Shown in pieces: positions 35,073 through 44,518 of a DNA stretch of 64,000 bases. The notes beneath the pieces are model-generated. The model was given only the letters and a program-made list of their open reading frames with translations, was not told the DNA's origin and searched no databases. The stretch's first letter is position 1. Each line of letters starts with the position of its first letter. The stretch spans positions 186,001-250,000 of the forward strand of contig NZ_JANQOO010000035.1 in NCBI RefSeq assembly GCF_028285715.1, in the 5' to 3' direction. The stretch comes from Ulvibacterium sp. GTDB taxonomy: Bacteria > Bacteroidota > Bacteroidia > Flavobacteriales > Flavobacteriaceae. A program made the translations under genes and the position numbers.

Positions 35073-36875
35073 ATGGATAATTTAGACTACGGAATAGTAG
35101 GAAATTGTAGGAGTGCCGCCTTAATTTCAAAAACAGGTTCTGTCGATTGGTGCTGCTTGCCCGAATTTGATTCTTCATCGGTTTTCGCCAAGTTGTTGGA
35201 TGACAAAATCGGCGGTAGTTTTGAGATTCTTGTAGCCAAGAATTATACGATAAAACAGCGTTACAAAAAAAGTACGGCAGTACTCATTACCCGGTTTTCG
35301 GATGGGGAGAACACCTTTGAGATACATGATTTTATGCCTCGCTACTATAACGAGAACGGTGGCTACCACGCCCCTCCAGAATTGGCCAGACATGTACGCC
35401 ATGTAAAGGGGAGGCCTAAATTTAGGGTGAAATACAACCCCAAATTGGAATACGCCCTTGGTGAGACTAAAACGTATGTAAAGAAGAACTTTGTAGTAAG
35501 CCTAACGCAGAACGAAAAATTCGATACCGTCTTTTTGTATACTTCATTCAATAAGAATGCTGTAGTGGAGGGCAGGGAATTGGAAATAAAGCAAAACGGC
35601 TTTTTTTTGTTGGGGTATAATGAAAAGATACTTCATCCCACTTCCCGAAAAATTTATTTGGACTTGGAAAGGACCAAGGTGTATTGGCTCAATTGGGCCA
35701 ACAGGACGCCCACCTACAACAAGTACAATAAGCAGATTATGCGCAGTGCCATTACATTGAAGTTGTTAAGTTATGACAGAACCGGTGCCGTACTGGCGGC
35801 GGCAACAACTTCCCTACCGGAAACCATTGGTGAGGTACGGAACTGGGATTATCGTTTTTGCTGGATTAGGGATGCTTCCATGGTCATCAAGGTAATGGCC
35901 GATCTGGGACATAAGAACGTAGCACGTAGATATCTGCAATTCATTATTGACCTGATTCCGGACAAGGATGAAAAATTGCAGATCATGTACGGCATTAACA
36001 AGGAGAAAACCTTGACGGAAAATACCCTGGATCATTTGAGCGGTTACCACGCCTCCAAACCTGTTCGGGTGGGTAATGCGGCCTATGAGCAAAAGCAAAA
36101 CGATATATATGGCATTTTAATGGATGTCATCCATGCACAATTGGCCAAATTCAGTACAGGTATCGAGAATGGCGAAGAGTTATGGGGCATAACCAAAGGA
36201 ATTGTTTGGATCGTTTCCAGACACTGGAAAGAACCGGATAAGGGAATCTGGGAATTGCGTACCGAAGACCGACATTTTACATTTTCCAAAGTTCTTTGTT
36301 GGGTTGCCATAGACAGAGCCGTACGAGTTGCCCGTATACTGAAAAAAACACGGAAATTGGAACAATGGACCCAATTGGAACAGGAAATTAAAAATGACAT
36401 TCATGAGAATGCGTGGAATGACGAAGTAAACGCTTTTACCCAATCCTATGGTTCCACACATCTGGATGCCTCCGTACTACTTATGGAGTCCTATGGGTTC
36501 ATACATGCCAAGTCGCCCAAATTTGTGAGTACCGTAAAGGCTATTGAAAAGGAATTGAGCAATGATGGCCTACTATATCGCTATAAGAATAAGGATGATT
36601 TTGGACTCCCGTCATCCTCTTTTACCATTTGCACCTTTTGGTTTATCAATAGCCTCTTCAAAATAGGGGAGGAGGAAAAGGCCATGGCCCTTTTTGAAAA
36701 GACATTGACTTATGGAAACCATTTAGGTCTATTCAGCGAGGATATAGATTTTAAGACCAAAAGACTTTTGGGAAATTTTCCCCAAGCCTATTCACATTTG
36801 GCTTTGATAGAATGTGCGGTAAACTTTTCCAGAAAAAATACCGAAGAGCGTATTTTGGAGTCCATGAGGGAGTAG
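35073..36875 (+). CDS. GH15 glucosidase/trehalase-like enzyme
   Basis: A 600-residue cytosolic protein (no signal peptide). It has the N-terminal trehalase-associated domain (MDNLDYGIVGNCRSAALIS, SVDWCCLPEFDSSSVFA) and an (alpha/alpha)6 GH15 barrel with VRNWDYRFCWIRDAS, GIWELRTEDRHFTFSKV and LGNFPQAYSHLALIECA. The Glu in GIWELR and the one in LFSEDID are the likely catalytic pair. Enzymes of this plan hydrolyse trehalose or alpha-glucans. Its position opposite a trehalose synthase favours trehalose, which remains inference. Confidence 0.88.
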   Translation: MDNLDYGIVGNCRSAALISKTGSVDWCCLPEFDSSSVFAKLLDDKIGGSFEILVAKNYTIKQRYKKSTAVLITRFSDGENTFEIHDFMPRYYNENGGYHAPPELARHVRHVKGRPKFRVKYNPKLEYALGETKTYVKKNFVVSLTQNEKFDTVFLYTSFNKNAVVEGRELEIKQNGFFLLGYNEKILHPTSRKIYLDLERTKVYWLNWANRTPTYNKYNKQIMRSAITLKLLSYDRTGAVLAAATTSLPETIGEVRNWDYRFCWIRDASMVIKVMADLGHKNVARRYLQFIIDLIPDKDEKLQIMYGINKEKTLTENTLDHLSGYHASKPVRVGNAAYEQKQNDIYGILMDVIHAQLAKFSTGIENGEELWGITKGIVWIVSRHWKEPDKGIWELRTEDRHFTFSKVLCWVAIDRAVRVARILKKTRKLEQWTQLEQEIKNDIHENAWNDEVNAFTQSYGSTHLDASVLLMESYGFIHAKSPKFVSTVKAIEKELSNDGLLYRYKNKDDFGLPSSSFTICTFWFINSLFKIGEEEKAMALFEKTLTYGNHLGLFSEDIDFKTKRLLGNFPQAYSHLALIECAVNFSRKNTEERILESMRE

Positions 36876-37240
36876 TTTTAAAGGTTTGTCTTTCATTTTT
36901 GTTACTTACCTTAAATAAAAAAAAGTTCCCTTGGTACGTATCAATCTTCCAAAAACGGTACATACTAATATCCTTTATATGGTCTAGATGCTTTAACCGG
37001 GGTCTCCCGTACCCTGGCCAAAACAGTAAATGCTGTTGTGGGCAAAAGGTGCCCAACCATCTTTGATTTTGAGTTTCCATAAGGCGGATACAGATAGTGG
37101 TTTGCAAGACCTTGTTATTGAATATGTTAAAGTTGTTAAATTTTGACTAAAAGCATTTTTCAAGGGGAACTTTTTCACTAAATAAATTGTCTATTCTAGT
37201 AAAGGGCCCTGTGTCTTTTACGATTGCTAAGAAAGAAAAA
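36876..37240. other. intergenic region before the sigma-factor operon
   Basis: A 365 bp stretch with no convincing gene on either strand. It ends in an A-rich leader (AAGAAAGAAAAA) just before the GTG start of the sigma gene at 37241. A TTG and a loosely matching TAAATTTTG around 37110-37145 may be its promoter, but the -7 spacing is off by one base. Confidence 0.4.
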
Positions 37241-37801
37241 GTGAAGGTTATCCCCCTATATAAGGACGAGAAGTCGCTTATACGAAAAGCGTTACTGGCC
37301 AACAAGGCCGCCCAGTTTGGAATATATGAAAAGTATTCCTCCAAGATGTTGGCGGTCTGTAAAAGGTACGTCCGGGATGTGCAGTATGCAGAGGACGTAA
37401 TGATACAGGGCTTTCTAAAGGTCTTCATGCGCTTAAATACATATAAGGGAGATGGTAGTTTTGAGGGTTGGATAAGACAGATAATGGTGCGCGAATGCAT
37501 CAATTTCCTCAAGACAAATCGCAGATTGGTATTCAAGGGAGATGTTCAGTATCAAGAAAGCTCGGGAAGCCCTAGAGTCGCTATGAAGGCCGACGCGGAA
37601 TATCTACTAAAACTTATAGACGAACTTCCCAAGGGACATAGGTTTGTGTTTATGCTTCATGCCATCGAAGGATATAAGCACACTGAAATAGCCCAATTGC
37701 TCAAGATTTCGGAAAACACCTCAAAATCGAAACTTTCAAAAGCACGCAAAATCCTTCAGAAAAAATTGGAGCTTCAAAGAAAAAAAAATGAAGCACTTTG
37801 A
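37241..37801 (+). CDS. ECF-type RNA polymerase sigma factor
   Basis: A 186-residue sigma factor. Region 2 is at about residues 30-100 (FGIYEKYSSKMLAVCKRYV, YAEDVMIQGFLKVF, SFEGWIRQIMVRECINFLK) and region 4 at about 130-180 (ELPKGHRFVFMLHAIEGYKHTE). The frame is open to a TTG at 37187 and a GTG at 37211, but family members begin MKVI-LY, which fits the GTG at 37241 (KVIPLYKDEKSLIRKA) with an A-rich leader. It overlaps the next gene by 14 bp, indicating coupled translation with its predicted anti-sigma factor. Confidence 0.9.
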   Translation: MKVIPLYKDEKSLIRKALLANKAAQFGIYEKYSSKMLAVCKRYVRDVQYAEDVMIQGFLKVFMRLNTYKGDGSFEGWIRQIMVRECINFLKTNRRLVFKGDVQYQESSGSPRVAMKADAEYLLKLIDELPKGHRFVFMLHAIEGYKHTEIAQLLKISENTSKSKLSKARKILQKKLELQRKKNEAL

Positions 37802-38471
37802 TGTTGAAATCTACGCAAAAGAAAAATTGGAAGGGTATTCCCTTACACCAAACAAATCGGCCTGGACAAGGCTTTTGGAAGAACTATATAAAGAGGAACA
37901 AAGGGGTAGGAGTCGGAGGCACTACTTAAAAGGGGTCACTTTTCTTATGGCCTTCATGATTGGTATTGGATTTATAGCCGAGGAGATAGATGGTTTTACA
38001 AATACATCCTTTACGGATAATAATATCAATTTAATCGGAAAGGGGCATCATGCGTCACAAGTAGCCAAAAAAAAGGTGAAACGCACAAAAACCGAATCGC
38101 TGCCTGAAGTATCCGAAAAGATGAAGTCCGTATTCATTGGGCATGGCATTGGAGCAGGAACAAAGAACAGGATATGCAGGGCCCAAGATAAGGATTACGA
38201 AAATCAAGATGTTCCGGAACCCTTGGAAACCATAAAAGTCTCCGTAAAGTCGGAAAAGATGAAAGTGACCGAAGCGGAAATCGATGATTTGATGCTAAAG
38301 GCACGCCAAAACATCGAAAAACGAAAGGCCTCTCAGGCAATGAGAAAATTTTTGGCGATAGAGATACTTGCCGAGATAGAGCAAGAAATTAAGCATCAGG
38401 ACAATCATAACAGGGTGTCCCAAAACCTTAAACATGGTTTGTTGAAACTAAAGGACGCCATCGCAAATTGA
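37788..38471 (+). CDS. predicted membrane anti-sigma factor
   Basis: A 227-residue protein with one membrane segment (residues about 46-67, YLKGVTFLMAFMIGIGFIAE). The N-terminal 45 residues would be cytosolic (NKSAWTRLLEELYKEEQRG) and the C-terminal 160 periplasmic, basic and helical. This layout and the 14 bp overlap with the sigma gene are those of anti-sigma factors. No zinc-binding or FecR domain is recognisable. The C-terminus (residues 160-227) is predicted helical and may contact the envelope proteins encoded downstream. Confidence 0.7.
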   Translation: MKHFDVEIYAKEKLEGYSLTPNKSAWTRLLEELYKEEQRGRSRRHYLKGVTFLMAFMIGIGFIAEEIDGFTNTSFTDNNINLIGKGHHASQVAKKKVKRTKTESLPEVSEKMKSVFIGHGIGAGTKNRICRAQDKDYENQDVPEPLETIKVSVKSEKMKVTEAEIDDLMLKARQNIEKRKASQAMRKFLAIEILAEIEQEIKHQDNHNRVSQNLKHGLLKLKDAIAN

Positions 38472-38560
38472 AGCCAATACCATTCCAGAAGTTTGGACCA
38501 TGGTGTCCGGATCCTTTAAGGACATGAACACCTTACTTAAAAATATCAAAAGCATATGCT

Positions 38561-39685
38561 ATGAAAAATATACTACTTCTGATGCTGATAGTAACACTTC
38601 CTTTAGCGGGTATCAAAGCTCAAGAAGCTCCTAATAGGGAGGCTATCGAGGTGCTTCGCAAACAGTTGGATATTGTTGAGCAAGAGGAAAAAAAGGCTCT
38701 GAAAGAGCAAGTGGAGAATATCAATAGCCTTTTAGATAACGGAGTGATCAATAAGGCCGAGGCCGATAAATTAAAGCTTAAAGCAGCCGAAGAGCGCACA
38801 AAAAAAATTGATGAGCGGCAAGCAGTACTTTTAAAGACTATTTTTTTCTTGGAGAACGATGGGGAAACCTCAAAGGGGAATAAGGAAGTCGAGATTTTTT
38901 TGGATGTTGATTCTTATACCAAGGAGAAGGAAGGGTTAAAACTAAATCTTCCCAAAGAGAAAACGACACCTGAAAATTTGGCCGAGACACCCTTGGAGGG
39001 ACCTACGGTACTGGAAAAAAAGGAGCTAAGGAGCCCAACCACCTTGGATATTGTATTTGCCATGGGTCTAAACAATGCGGTAAGGGATGGCATTACTTGG
39101 CAGGACATAGAGGATGAAAGGGATTACTTGTTTTATAGCTCGCGATTCTGGGAAATTGGTTTTGCGCTAAAGACACCACTTTGGAAAAAGAATGGATTAC
39201 GACTAAAATATGGAGTATCCTATCAGCGAAACGAATTGGAACCTAGCGGGAATCGAATTTTTGCGGAGGTTGATGGCCAAACGGTATTGCAGGATTTCCC
39301 GTCTTATTTACACAAGTCCAGTTTTGTTGTCCACAATTTGGTCTTGCCCATTCATTTGGAGTTTGGTCCAACAAAAATGAAGCATAACCGTAAAGGGAGG
39401 TATTATTCAACAAGCAATCAATTTAAAATCGGCATAGGAGGATATGTGGGTATTAGCCTGGACGAAGAACAGCGGATGGAGTATCCCTTTCTATTTCGAA
39501 GGAGACGATTTTACAGGGCAGAGACCAGAGGCGACTATAATGTGAATCAACAGATTTATGGATTGAGTGGCTACATTGGTTTTGGGGCGTTTTCACTATA
39601 TGGAAAATATGATTTGAATACCATTTTTAATAATGATAGCCAAAATCAACAATTTGTTTCGGTTGGTCTTCGACTGGACCTCTGA
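38561..39685 (+). CDS. exported coiled-coil plus outer-membrane beta-barrel protein
   Basis: A 374-residue protein with a signal peptide (MKNILLLMLIVTLPLAGIKAQ), then a long charged helical region likely to be coiled coil (residues 24-95, EQEEKKALKEQVENINSLL), a Pro/Thr/Glu-rich linker to about 150, and a C-terminal barrel-like half with alternating strands (FWEIGFALKTPLWKKNGLR, LVLPIHLEFG, FKIGIGGYVGI, FVSVGLRLDL). It resembles PorT-like outer-membrane proteins with a periplasmic helical arm. It is 89 bp after the anti-sigma gene and may be the envelope component it monitors. Specific function unknown. Confidence 0.75.
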   Translation: MKNILLLMLIVTLPLAGIKAQEAPNREAIEVLRKQLDIVEQEEKKALKEQVENINSLLDNGVINKAEADKLKLKAAEERTKKIDERQAVLLKTIFFLENDGETSKGNKEVEIFLDVDSYTKEKEGLKLNLPKEKTTPENLAETPLEGPTVLEKKELRSPTTLDIVFAMGLNNAVRDGITWQDIEDERDYLFYSSRFWEIGFALKTPLWKKNGLRLKYGVSYQRNELEPSGNRIFAEVDGQTVLQDFPSYLHKSSFVVHNLVLPIHLEFGPTKMKHNRKGRYYSTSNQFKIGIGGYVGISLDEEQRMEYPFLFRRRRFYRAETRGDYNVNQQIYGLSGYIGFGAFSLYGKYDLNTIFNNDSQNQQFVSVGLRLDL

Positions 39686-39729
39686 GTTAAAGTAGGCTTT
39701 TATTCGGGCCTTAAAAAAAAGGATGTTAA

Positions 39730-40599
39730 ATGATTAAAAATATTGAAATGAGAAATGTTATTATTGTGTCGGGTTTGTTGTTCTGCATGTATCTTTTCCC
39801 CCAGCAGGGCGCATCAAAAAATGATATTATTTTTACTACCAACGGGCAGTTGCTCCAGGTAAAGGTCACAAAGGTTACCGACGGAGCCATCAGTTTTGTC
39901 TACCCTGGGGAAACCATAGTGAACGAGATTAACCCTACTAAATTGGAAAAAATAGTTTTTGCCAGTGGCAGAACCCAGGATTTTGGTGGCGTTGGAGGTG
40001 AAGTAATCGTTGCCAAGGAAAGCCCAGCTAACGCCTCTACCTTTATGGAAGAAGCCCCTATGGTTCCAAGTTATGAGGAAAATATCATGTCGGTGGTACC
40101 TTTGGATTTCAAACGAAATGGAAAATATGATAAGACCTTGGCCAACAAGGCCACAGAATACGTAATAGGTTTAATGTCAGGAAAGTCCAATACACAAGGC
40201 GTCCAAGTTTTGGATATGGGAAAAGCCATAGAAAGACTTGTAGATTCCGGATTTAGTTATGGAAAATTAAGACAGTCCTCCCCGGAACAATTACGGGACG
40301 CCTTGGAAACAGAGTATATTCTTTTTGTATCTATTAAGGAGAATGAAAAGAATGGAAATCCCGAATCGGACCTTATGGCACAGGAAGTTTCTAGTAAAAA
40401 CACACAACTGGAGCGCATAATAAATATACGTCTTTATGGAGCGGATAGTGAGGTGGAATCCTTTGAAATGGATTTTTCCGAAAATGTATTCTTGAATAAA
40501 TCTACAAATGGTCCTAATTTACTGGCCGGTGGCAAGTGGAAATCTTCTTTGAGATACCTAGCGGAGCAATTGTTTGCCTCAAATGTTTTTACGGATTAG
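39730..40599 (+). CDS. exported protein of unknown function, last gene of the sigma cluster
   Basis: A 289-residue protein with an N-terminal signal (from the ATG at 39730, or 39748 for MRNVIIVSGLLFCMYLFPQ). A short beta domain common in Bacteroidota exported proteins follows (LLQVKVTKVTDGAISFVYP, EINPTKLEKIVFASGRTQ, residues about 35-85). The rest (about 115-289) has no domain I recognise. It lies 44 bp after the barrel gene on the same strand and so belongs to the sigma/anti-sigma operon. Confidence 0.75.
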   Translation: MIKNIEMRNVIIVSGLLFCMYLFPQQGASKNDIIFTTNGQLLQVKVTKVTDGAISFVYPGETIVNEINPTKLEKIVFASGRTQDFGGVGGEVIVAKESPANASTFMEEAPMVPSYEENIMSVVPLDFKRNGKYDKTLANKATEYVIGLMSGKSNTQGVQVLDMGKAIERLVDSGFSYGKLRQSSPEQLRDALETEYILFVSIKENEKNGNPESDLMAQEVSSKNTQLERIINIRLYGADSEVESFEMDFSENVFLNKSTNGPNLLAGGKWKSSLRYLAEQLFASNVFTD

Positions 40600-40663
40600 G
40601 TCTAAAATACCGTGAGGTTCGCGTTTTAAGAACTTAATGAAACAACTAGAAACTGGGGCTCTC

Positions 40664-42091
40664 CTATATCTGTTTTGAATATTTTTTGATTTTCTCCAAT
40701 AATTGCTGCAAATGCTCCTTGGTTGTAAATGGATTCATTATGGTAGTGCGTAAGTAATGGATACCCCTTAGTTTGGTCTGGACAATATAGAACTCGCCAT
40801 CCTCCAAAAGAGATTGTCTTATATGTCCATTAAGTTGGTTTAGGGCAAAAGTATCCAAATGTGAATCCGTATAACGAAAGCACACGATGTTAGACTCTGG
40901 GGGGGTTGCCAATTCAAATTGTGGGTCATTTTGCAGGATTATCCCAAATTGATGCCCCATATCGTATAATCTAGTAAGAAATTCATCAAAAATCTCCTCC
41001 CCATATGTGTTTAGCAATATATACCAATGGACACTCATCATGGTTTTGGTACATTCAAAAGTCCGCTTACCGGAATTATACCAGTCCTCATGGTCTGTAG
41101 GCGTCAAAAGGTAATCCGCTTTTTGACTAAAGGTGGCTGTGGCATTGATGTCGTCTTTGAGAAGTAGGGCCGTAGTAATAGTGGGCATCATCATCATTTT
41201 ATGACCGTCTATGACCACTGAATCTGCCTGCTCTATACCTTGTACGGTGCGCGCGTATTTTTCTGAAAAGATGGCCGCCCCTCCATGGGCTCCATCCACA
41301 TGGAACCATAGATTGTTGGACCTGGCAAATTTACCAATGGCTTTCAGATTATCGTAGACTCCTGTGGCTGTTGAGGGAGCGCTTCCAACGATGGCAAAAA
41401 CGGTTATACCCTCTTTTTTGGCCTTGTCAAAATAAGTTTGAAGCAGGGAGGTATCCATTTTGAAGTTTTGGGTAACCGGAATTTTGATGATTCCTTTTTC
41501 TCCCAATCCCATTATTTTGGCCGCGCGGTCTATACAATAATGGGCTTCCTCACTAACCATAATTCCAAGTTGCTCCTTATGTCCTTTGTTCCATATATCA
41601 TGGGAAACCTTGGCTTTCCTCGCGGAAAGTAATGCCGTTAAATTGGCCAAGGTTCCTCCGGAAGTCAAGAATCCTCCGGAACTCGAATCGTATCCGATTT
41701 TGTCACAGAGTTTGTTGATAACCACCCGCTCAATGGCGGAGGGGGCCATTCCCATTTCGTAAATGGCCATGCCATTGTTCAATAAAGCGCTTACCATTGC
41801 TGATAATGCAGTTATAGGAGCAGTAGGACTCACCTGATGTCCAATGTATTTAGGATGGTGTACTTGGGTGGTTCGGCCTAGAATTTCGCGAAAAAAATGT
41901 GATGTATCTCCGTTGTACAGAAAGTTTTCCCAAAAGACCAGCTCTTTTTTGGGTATATTCCAATCTATGGCATTGTTAGACTTTTCTTGGATTTTATCTT
42001 CCAAATGATTGGCCAGTTCGTCAATAAGTCTATGCCCCCTTTCCCTAAAATCCTCTGGAGAGTAAACTGCTTTCAATAAGTTTTTATCCAT
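40664..42091 (-). CDS. group II pyridoxal-phosphate amino acid decarboxylase
   Basis: A 475-residue fold-type I enzyme. Features: HPKYIGHQVSPTAP near the start of the large domain, FLTSGGTLANLTALL, HVDGAHGG (Asp at about 263 pairs with the pyridine nitrogen) and VIDGHKMMMMP with the Schiff-base Lys at about 297. The family covers glutamate, tyrosine, aromatic L-amino acid and 2,4-diaminobutyrate decarboxylases; the substrate cannot be fixed by eye. Absence of neighbouring siderophore or polyamine genes gives no hint. It converges with the exported protein at 39730. Confidence 0.88.
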   Translation of the reverse strand: MDKNLLKAVYSPEDFRERGHRLIDELANHLEDKIQEKSNNAIDWNIPKKELVFWENFLYNGDTSHFFREILGRTTQVHHPKYIGHQVSPTAPITALSAMVSALLNNGMAIYEMGMAPSAIERVVINKLCDKIGYDSSSGGFLTSGGTLANLTALLSARKAKVSHDIWNKGHKEQLGIMVSEEAHYCIDRAAKIMGLGEKGIIKIPVTQNFKMDTSLLQTYFDKAKKEGITVFAIVGSAPSTATGVYDNLKAIGKFARSNNLWFHVDGAHGGAAIFSEKYARTVQGIEQADSVVIDGHKMMMMPTITTALLLKDDINATATFSQKADYLLTPTDHEDWYNSGKRTFECTKTMMSVHWYILLNTYGEEIFDEFLTRLYDMGHQFGIILQNDPQFELATPPESNIVCFRYTDSHLDTFALNQLNGHIRQSLLEDGEFYIVQTKLRGIHYLRTTIMNPFTTKEHLQQLLEKIKKYSKQI

Positions 42092-42510
42092 GCATAAAAA
42101 TAGAGTCTTGATCTAAGTAAACAAAACAATGAAAAAAAACATTATACCTCATTTGGAAAGTCACTCATAAATTCTTAACTATTTGGACTGGTTTCTTACA
42201 CTTGAACCCCGAAATGGTTTGATTAAGCAACTTATGCGCGCTGAACCTAGTATTGATATTGGGAAAGACCATAGAGTAAATGGCCAATGGGTCTTTTCCT
42301 GGGTCATGAGTATGAATACTTGTAGCGAACCGAGGGAATAACGGCTATTGTTCCATCTGGCCCTGAGGCGTATTTGACCAATACCTAGGACACATGCCGA
42401 AAGGGTTAAGTAGCCCGAGAGCTTCGAAGACCAAATGCTGGATTATGCGGAAAGATTTGGCTTTTTGAGTAAAAACTTAGAATAATAGGAGCGCTGCCTA
42501 AATACAAATG
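42092..42510. other. intergenic region, possibly decayed coding sequence
   Basis: A 419 bp stretch between the PLP decarboxylase and fadE. Two short plus-strand frames with protein-like composition appear (around 42234-42340 beginning MRAEPSIDIGKDHRVNG, and around 42420-42483 ending FEDQMLDYAERFGF) but are broken by stops. No domain is recognisable. It ends in the terminator at 42511. Confidence 0.35.
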
Positions 42511-42536
42511 AAGCCGTCCGTATGAACGGACGGCTT
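42511..42536 (-). terminator. stem-loop terminator after the fad operon
   Basis: Perfect 11-bp stem, arms 42511-42521 (AAGCCGTCCGT) and 42526-42536 (ACGGACGGCTT), with loop ATGA. It lies 31 bp beyond the fadE stop on the minus strand. The trailing T tract on that strand is interrupted (CATTTGTATTT). Confidence 0.7.
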
Positions 42537-42567
42537 TCCTCCTGTCTCATCAGAATTTAAATCTGAA

Positions 42568-44379
42568 TTAGTCAAAGGTATATCCATTTTGCTCGGCCAC
42601 CACATCGGCGATTTGTGTGCGTAAGGCCACTACATTGGGATAGTTGGTATATTTTGTAAAACGCTTAAGCCCCATGAGCATCATGCGTTGTTCATCTCCT
42701 TCCGCCAAGGAAATAATCGCCTCCCTACCTTTTTTGCCAACGGTCTCCACTGCATTGTACAAATACAGTTTAGACATGGCAATTTGGGCCTTCTGGGACT
42801 CTTCTCCAGAACGCTTGGCATTTTTTTCCGTTCGCAAAACTGTGGATTCGGCCATATAGATTTCTATTAAGATATCGGCAGCGGCCAGCATCAGTTGTTG
42901 GTGTTTTTCCAGTTCAGGGCCGAATTTTTGGACGGCACTTCCGGCGACCATTAAAAACACCTTTTTTAGTCGGGAGATTATGTTCTTTTCTTCCGATAAA
43001 AGTTCCGAAAAGTCAGGTGTTTCAAAAGATGGGATTCCCATTAATTCTTCGCCAACGGCAGTCGCCGGACCAAGTAGGTCTACATGACCCTTCATGGCCT
43101 TTTTCACCAGCATTCCCACTACCAACATCCGATTTATTTCATTGGTGCCCTCATAGATTCTAGAGATACGTGCATCGCGCCAAGCCGATTCCATGGGGGT
43201 GTCCGCACTAAAGCCCATACCACCAAAAATTTGGAGACCTTCATCCGTAGTTTCCTGTAGGTCCTCGGAGACCGCGACCTTTAAAATGGAACATTCTATG
43301 GCATATTCCTCAACACCTTTTAACTCCGCTTCTTGATGGGAATTGCCATCTGATTCACGGAATGCGATCCTATCCTCTATGTTTTTTGCCGCGCGATAAC
43401 ATGCAGATTCCCCGGCGTAGGCGTTTGTCGCCATCTGTGCTATTTTGGCCTTTATGGCCCCGAAACTCATTATGGGGGTTTTGAATTGAATACGCTCATT
43501 GGCATATTTTGCGGCTTCGGTCACCACCCTACGCTGGGCATCCAGACAGGCTGCCGCCAATTTAATACGTCCAATGTTAAGGGCATTCATTGCGATTTTA
43601 AATCCATTTCCCCTTTCGGAAAGCATATTCTCCACAGGGACCTTGGTTTCATTGAAAAACACCTGTCGGGTGGAGGAGGAGTGGATACCCAGTTTCTTTT
43701 CCTCATCGCCAAGGGTAATACCATTCTTTGGGTTATTTTCCACGATAAACCCCGTAATGTATTTGTCATCCTCTATCCGAGCGAAAACAATAAATAGGTT
43801 ACAGAAGCCCGCATTGGAAATCCACATTTTTTGACCGGTAATGGTATAGTATTTTCCATCATCGGACAATACTGCCTTCGTCTTTCCGGAATTGGCATCC
43901 GATCCGGCGCCCGGTTCAGTGAGGCAATACGCCCCAAACCATTCGCCCGAAGCCAGTTTGGGTACATATTTTTGTTTTTGCTCCTCGGTACCATATAGTG
44001 TGATAGGCATGGTTCCGATACCGGTATGTGCACCAAAGGCTGTACTGAAGGAACCGGTTACTCCGGAAATATAATCGCAGACCAACATAGTGGAGACAAA
44101 TCCCATTCCTAGACCTTCATATTTTTCGGGAACAGCTATACTCAATAATCCCAGTTCCCCGGCTTTTCGCATACATGCCTCCGTATAGGCGTAATCCTTT
44201 TTTTCAAAACGCTCCCAATGGGCCCAAAGCTCGCGATCTGCAAATTCCTTGGTGCTTTCCCGCATCATCTGTTGCTCTTCGTTCAAATCTTCCAACGTAA
44301 AAATGTCATCATATTTGGTATCCCTTACCAGGAATTGCCCCCCCCGTAAAATTTCTTTGTTCATTGTTTCTGTACTCAT
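42568..44379 (-). CDS. fadE: acyl-CoA dehydrogenase FadE-type
   Basis: A 603-residue FAD enzyme, the long (Bacillus FadE-like) form with an extra C-terminal helical domain. Visible: EPGAGSDANSGKTKAVL and ITGQKMWISNAGF (flavin/substrate contacts), IQIFGGMGF-like LQIFGGMGFSADTPMESAWRD, and IYEGTNEINRMLV with the catalytic Glu at about residue 410. It oxidises acyl-CoA to 2-enoyl-CoA. It is the third gene of the fadN-fadA-fadE order, 139 bp after fadA, and ends in a stem-loop. Confidence 0.93.
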   Translation of the reverse strand: MSTETMNKEILRGGQFLVRDTKYDDIFTLEDLNEEQQMMRESTKEFADRELWAHWERFEKKDYAYTEACMRKAGELGLLSIAVPEKYEGLGMGFVSTMLVCDYISGVTGSFSTAFGAHTGIGTMPITLYGTEEQKQKYVPKLASGEWFGAYCLTEPGAGSDANSGKTKAVLSDDGKYYTITGQKMWISNAGFCNLFIVFARIEDDKYITGFIVENNPKNGITLGDEEKKLGIHSSSTRQVFFNETKVPVENMLSERGNGFKIAMNALNIGRIKLAAACLDAQRRVVTEAAKYANERIQFKTPIMSFGAIKAKIAQMATNAYAGESACYRAAKNIEDRIAFRESDGNSHQEAELKGVEEYAIECSILKVAVSEDLQETTDEGLQIFGGMGFSADTPMESAWRDARISRIYEGTNEINRMLVVGMLVKKAMKGHVDLLGPATAVGEELMGIPSFETPDFSELLSEEKNIISRLKKVFLMVAGSAVQKFGPELEKHQQLMLAAADILIEIYMAESTVLRTEKNAKRSGEESQKAQIAMSKLYLYNAVETVGKKGREAIISLAEGDEQRMMLMGLKRFTKYTNYPNVVALRTQIADVVAEQNGYTFD

Positions 44380-44518
44380 AATTTTGGATTTAGGAATCGG
44401 AAAATGCGGTAATCATTTTGTTGCCCGCATCAAGGGTTTGTATTTCTTTATCTCAAGTACCTAGCTTTTTAAAAATAGTTCTTCCCGCCTTTTGGTCTTT
44501 TATCTTATTGTCTTGGTT

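Noticed and set aside
42095-42116. TTTG-N19-TATTTTTA promoter-like pair before the PLP decarboxylase
   Set aside because: The -7 element runs into the start codon, leaving no leader; AT-rich chance match.
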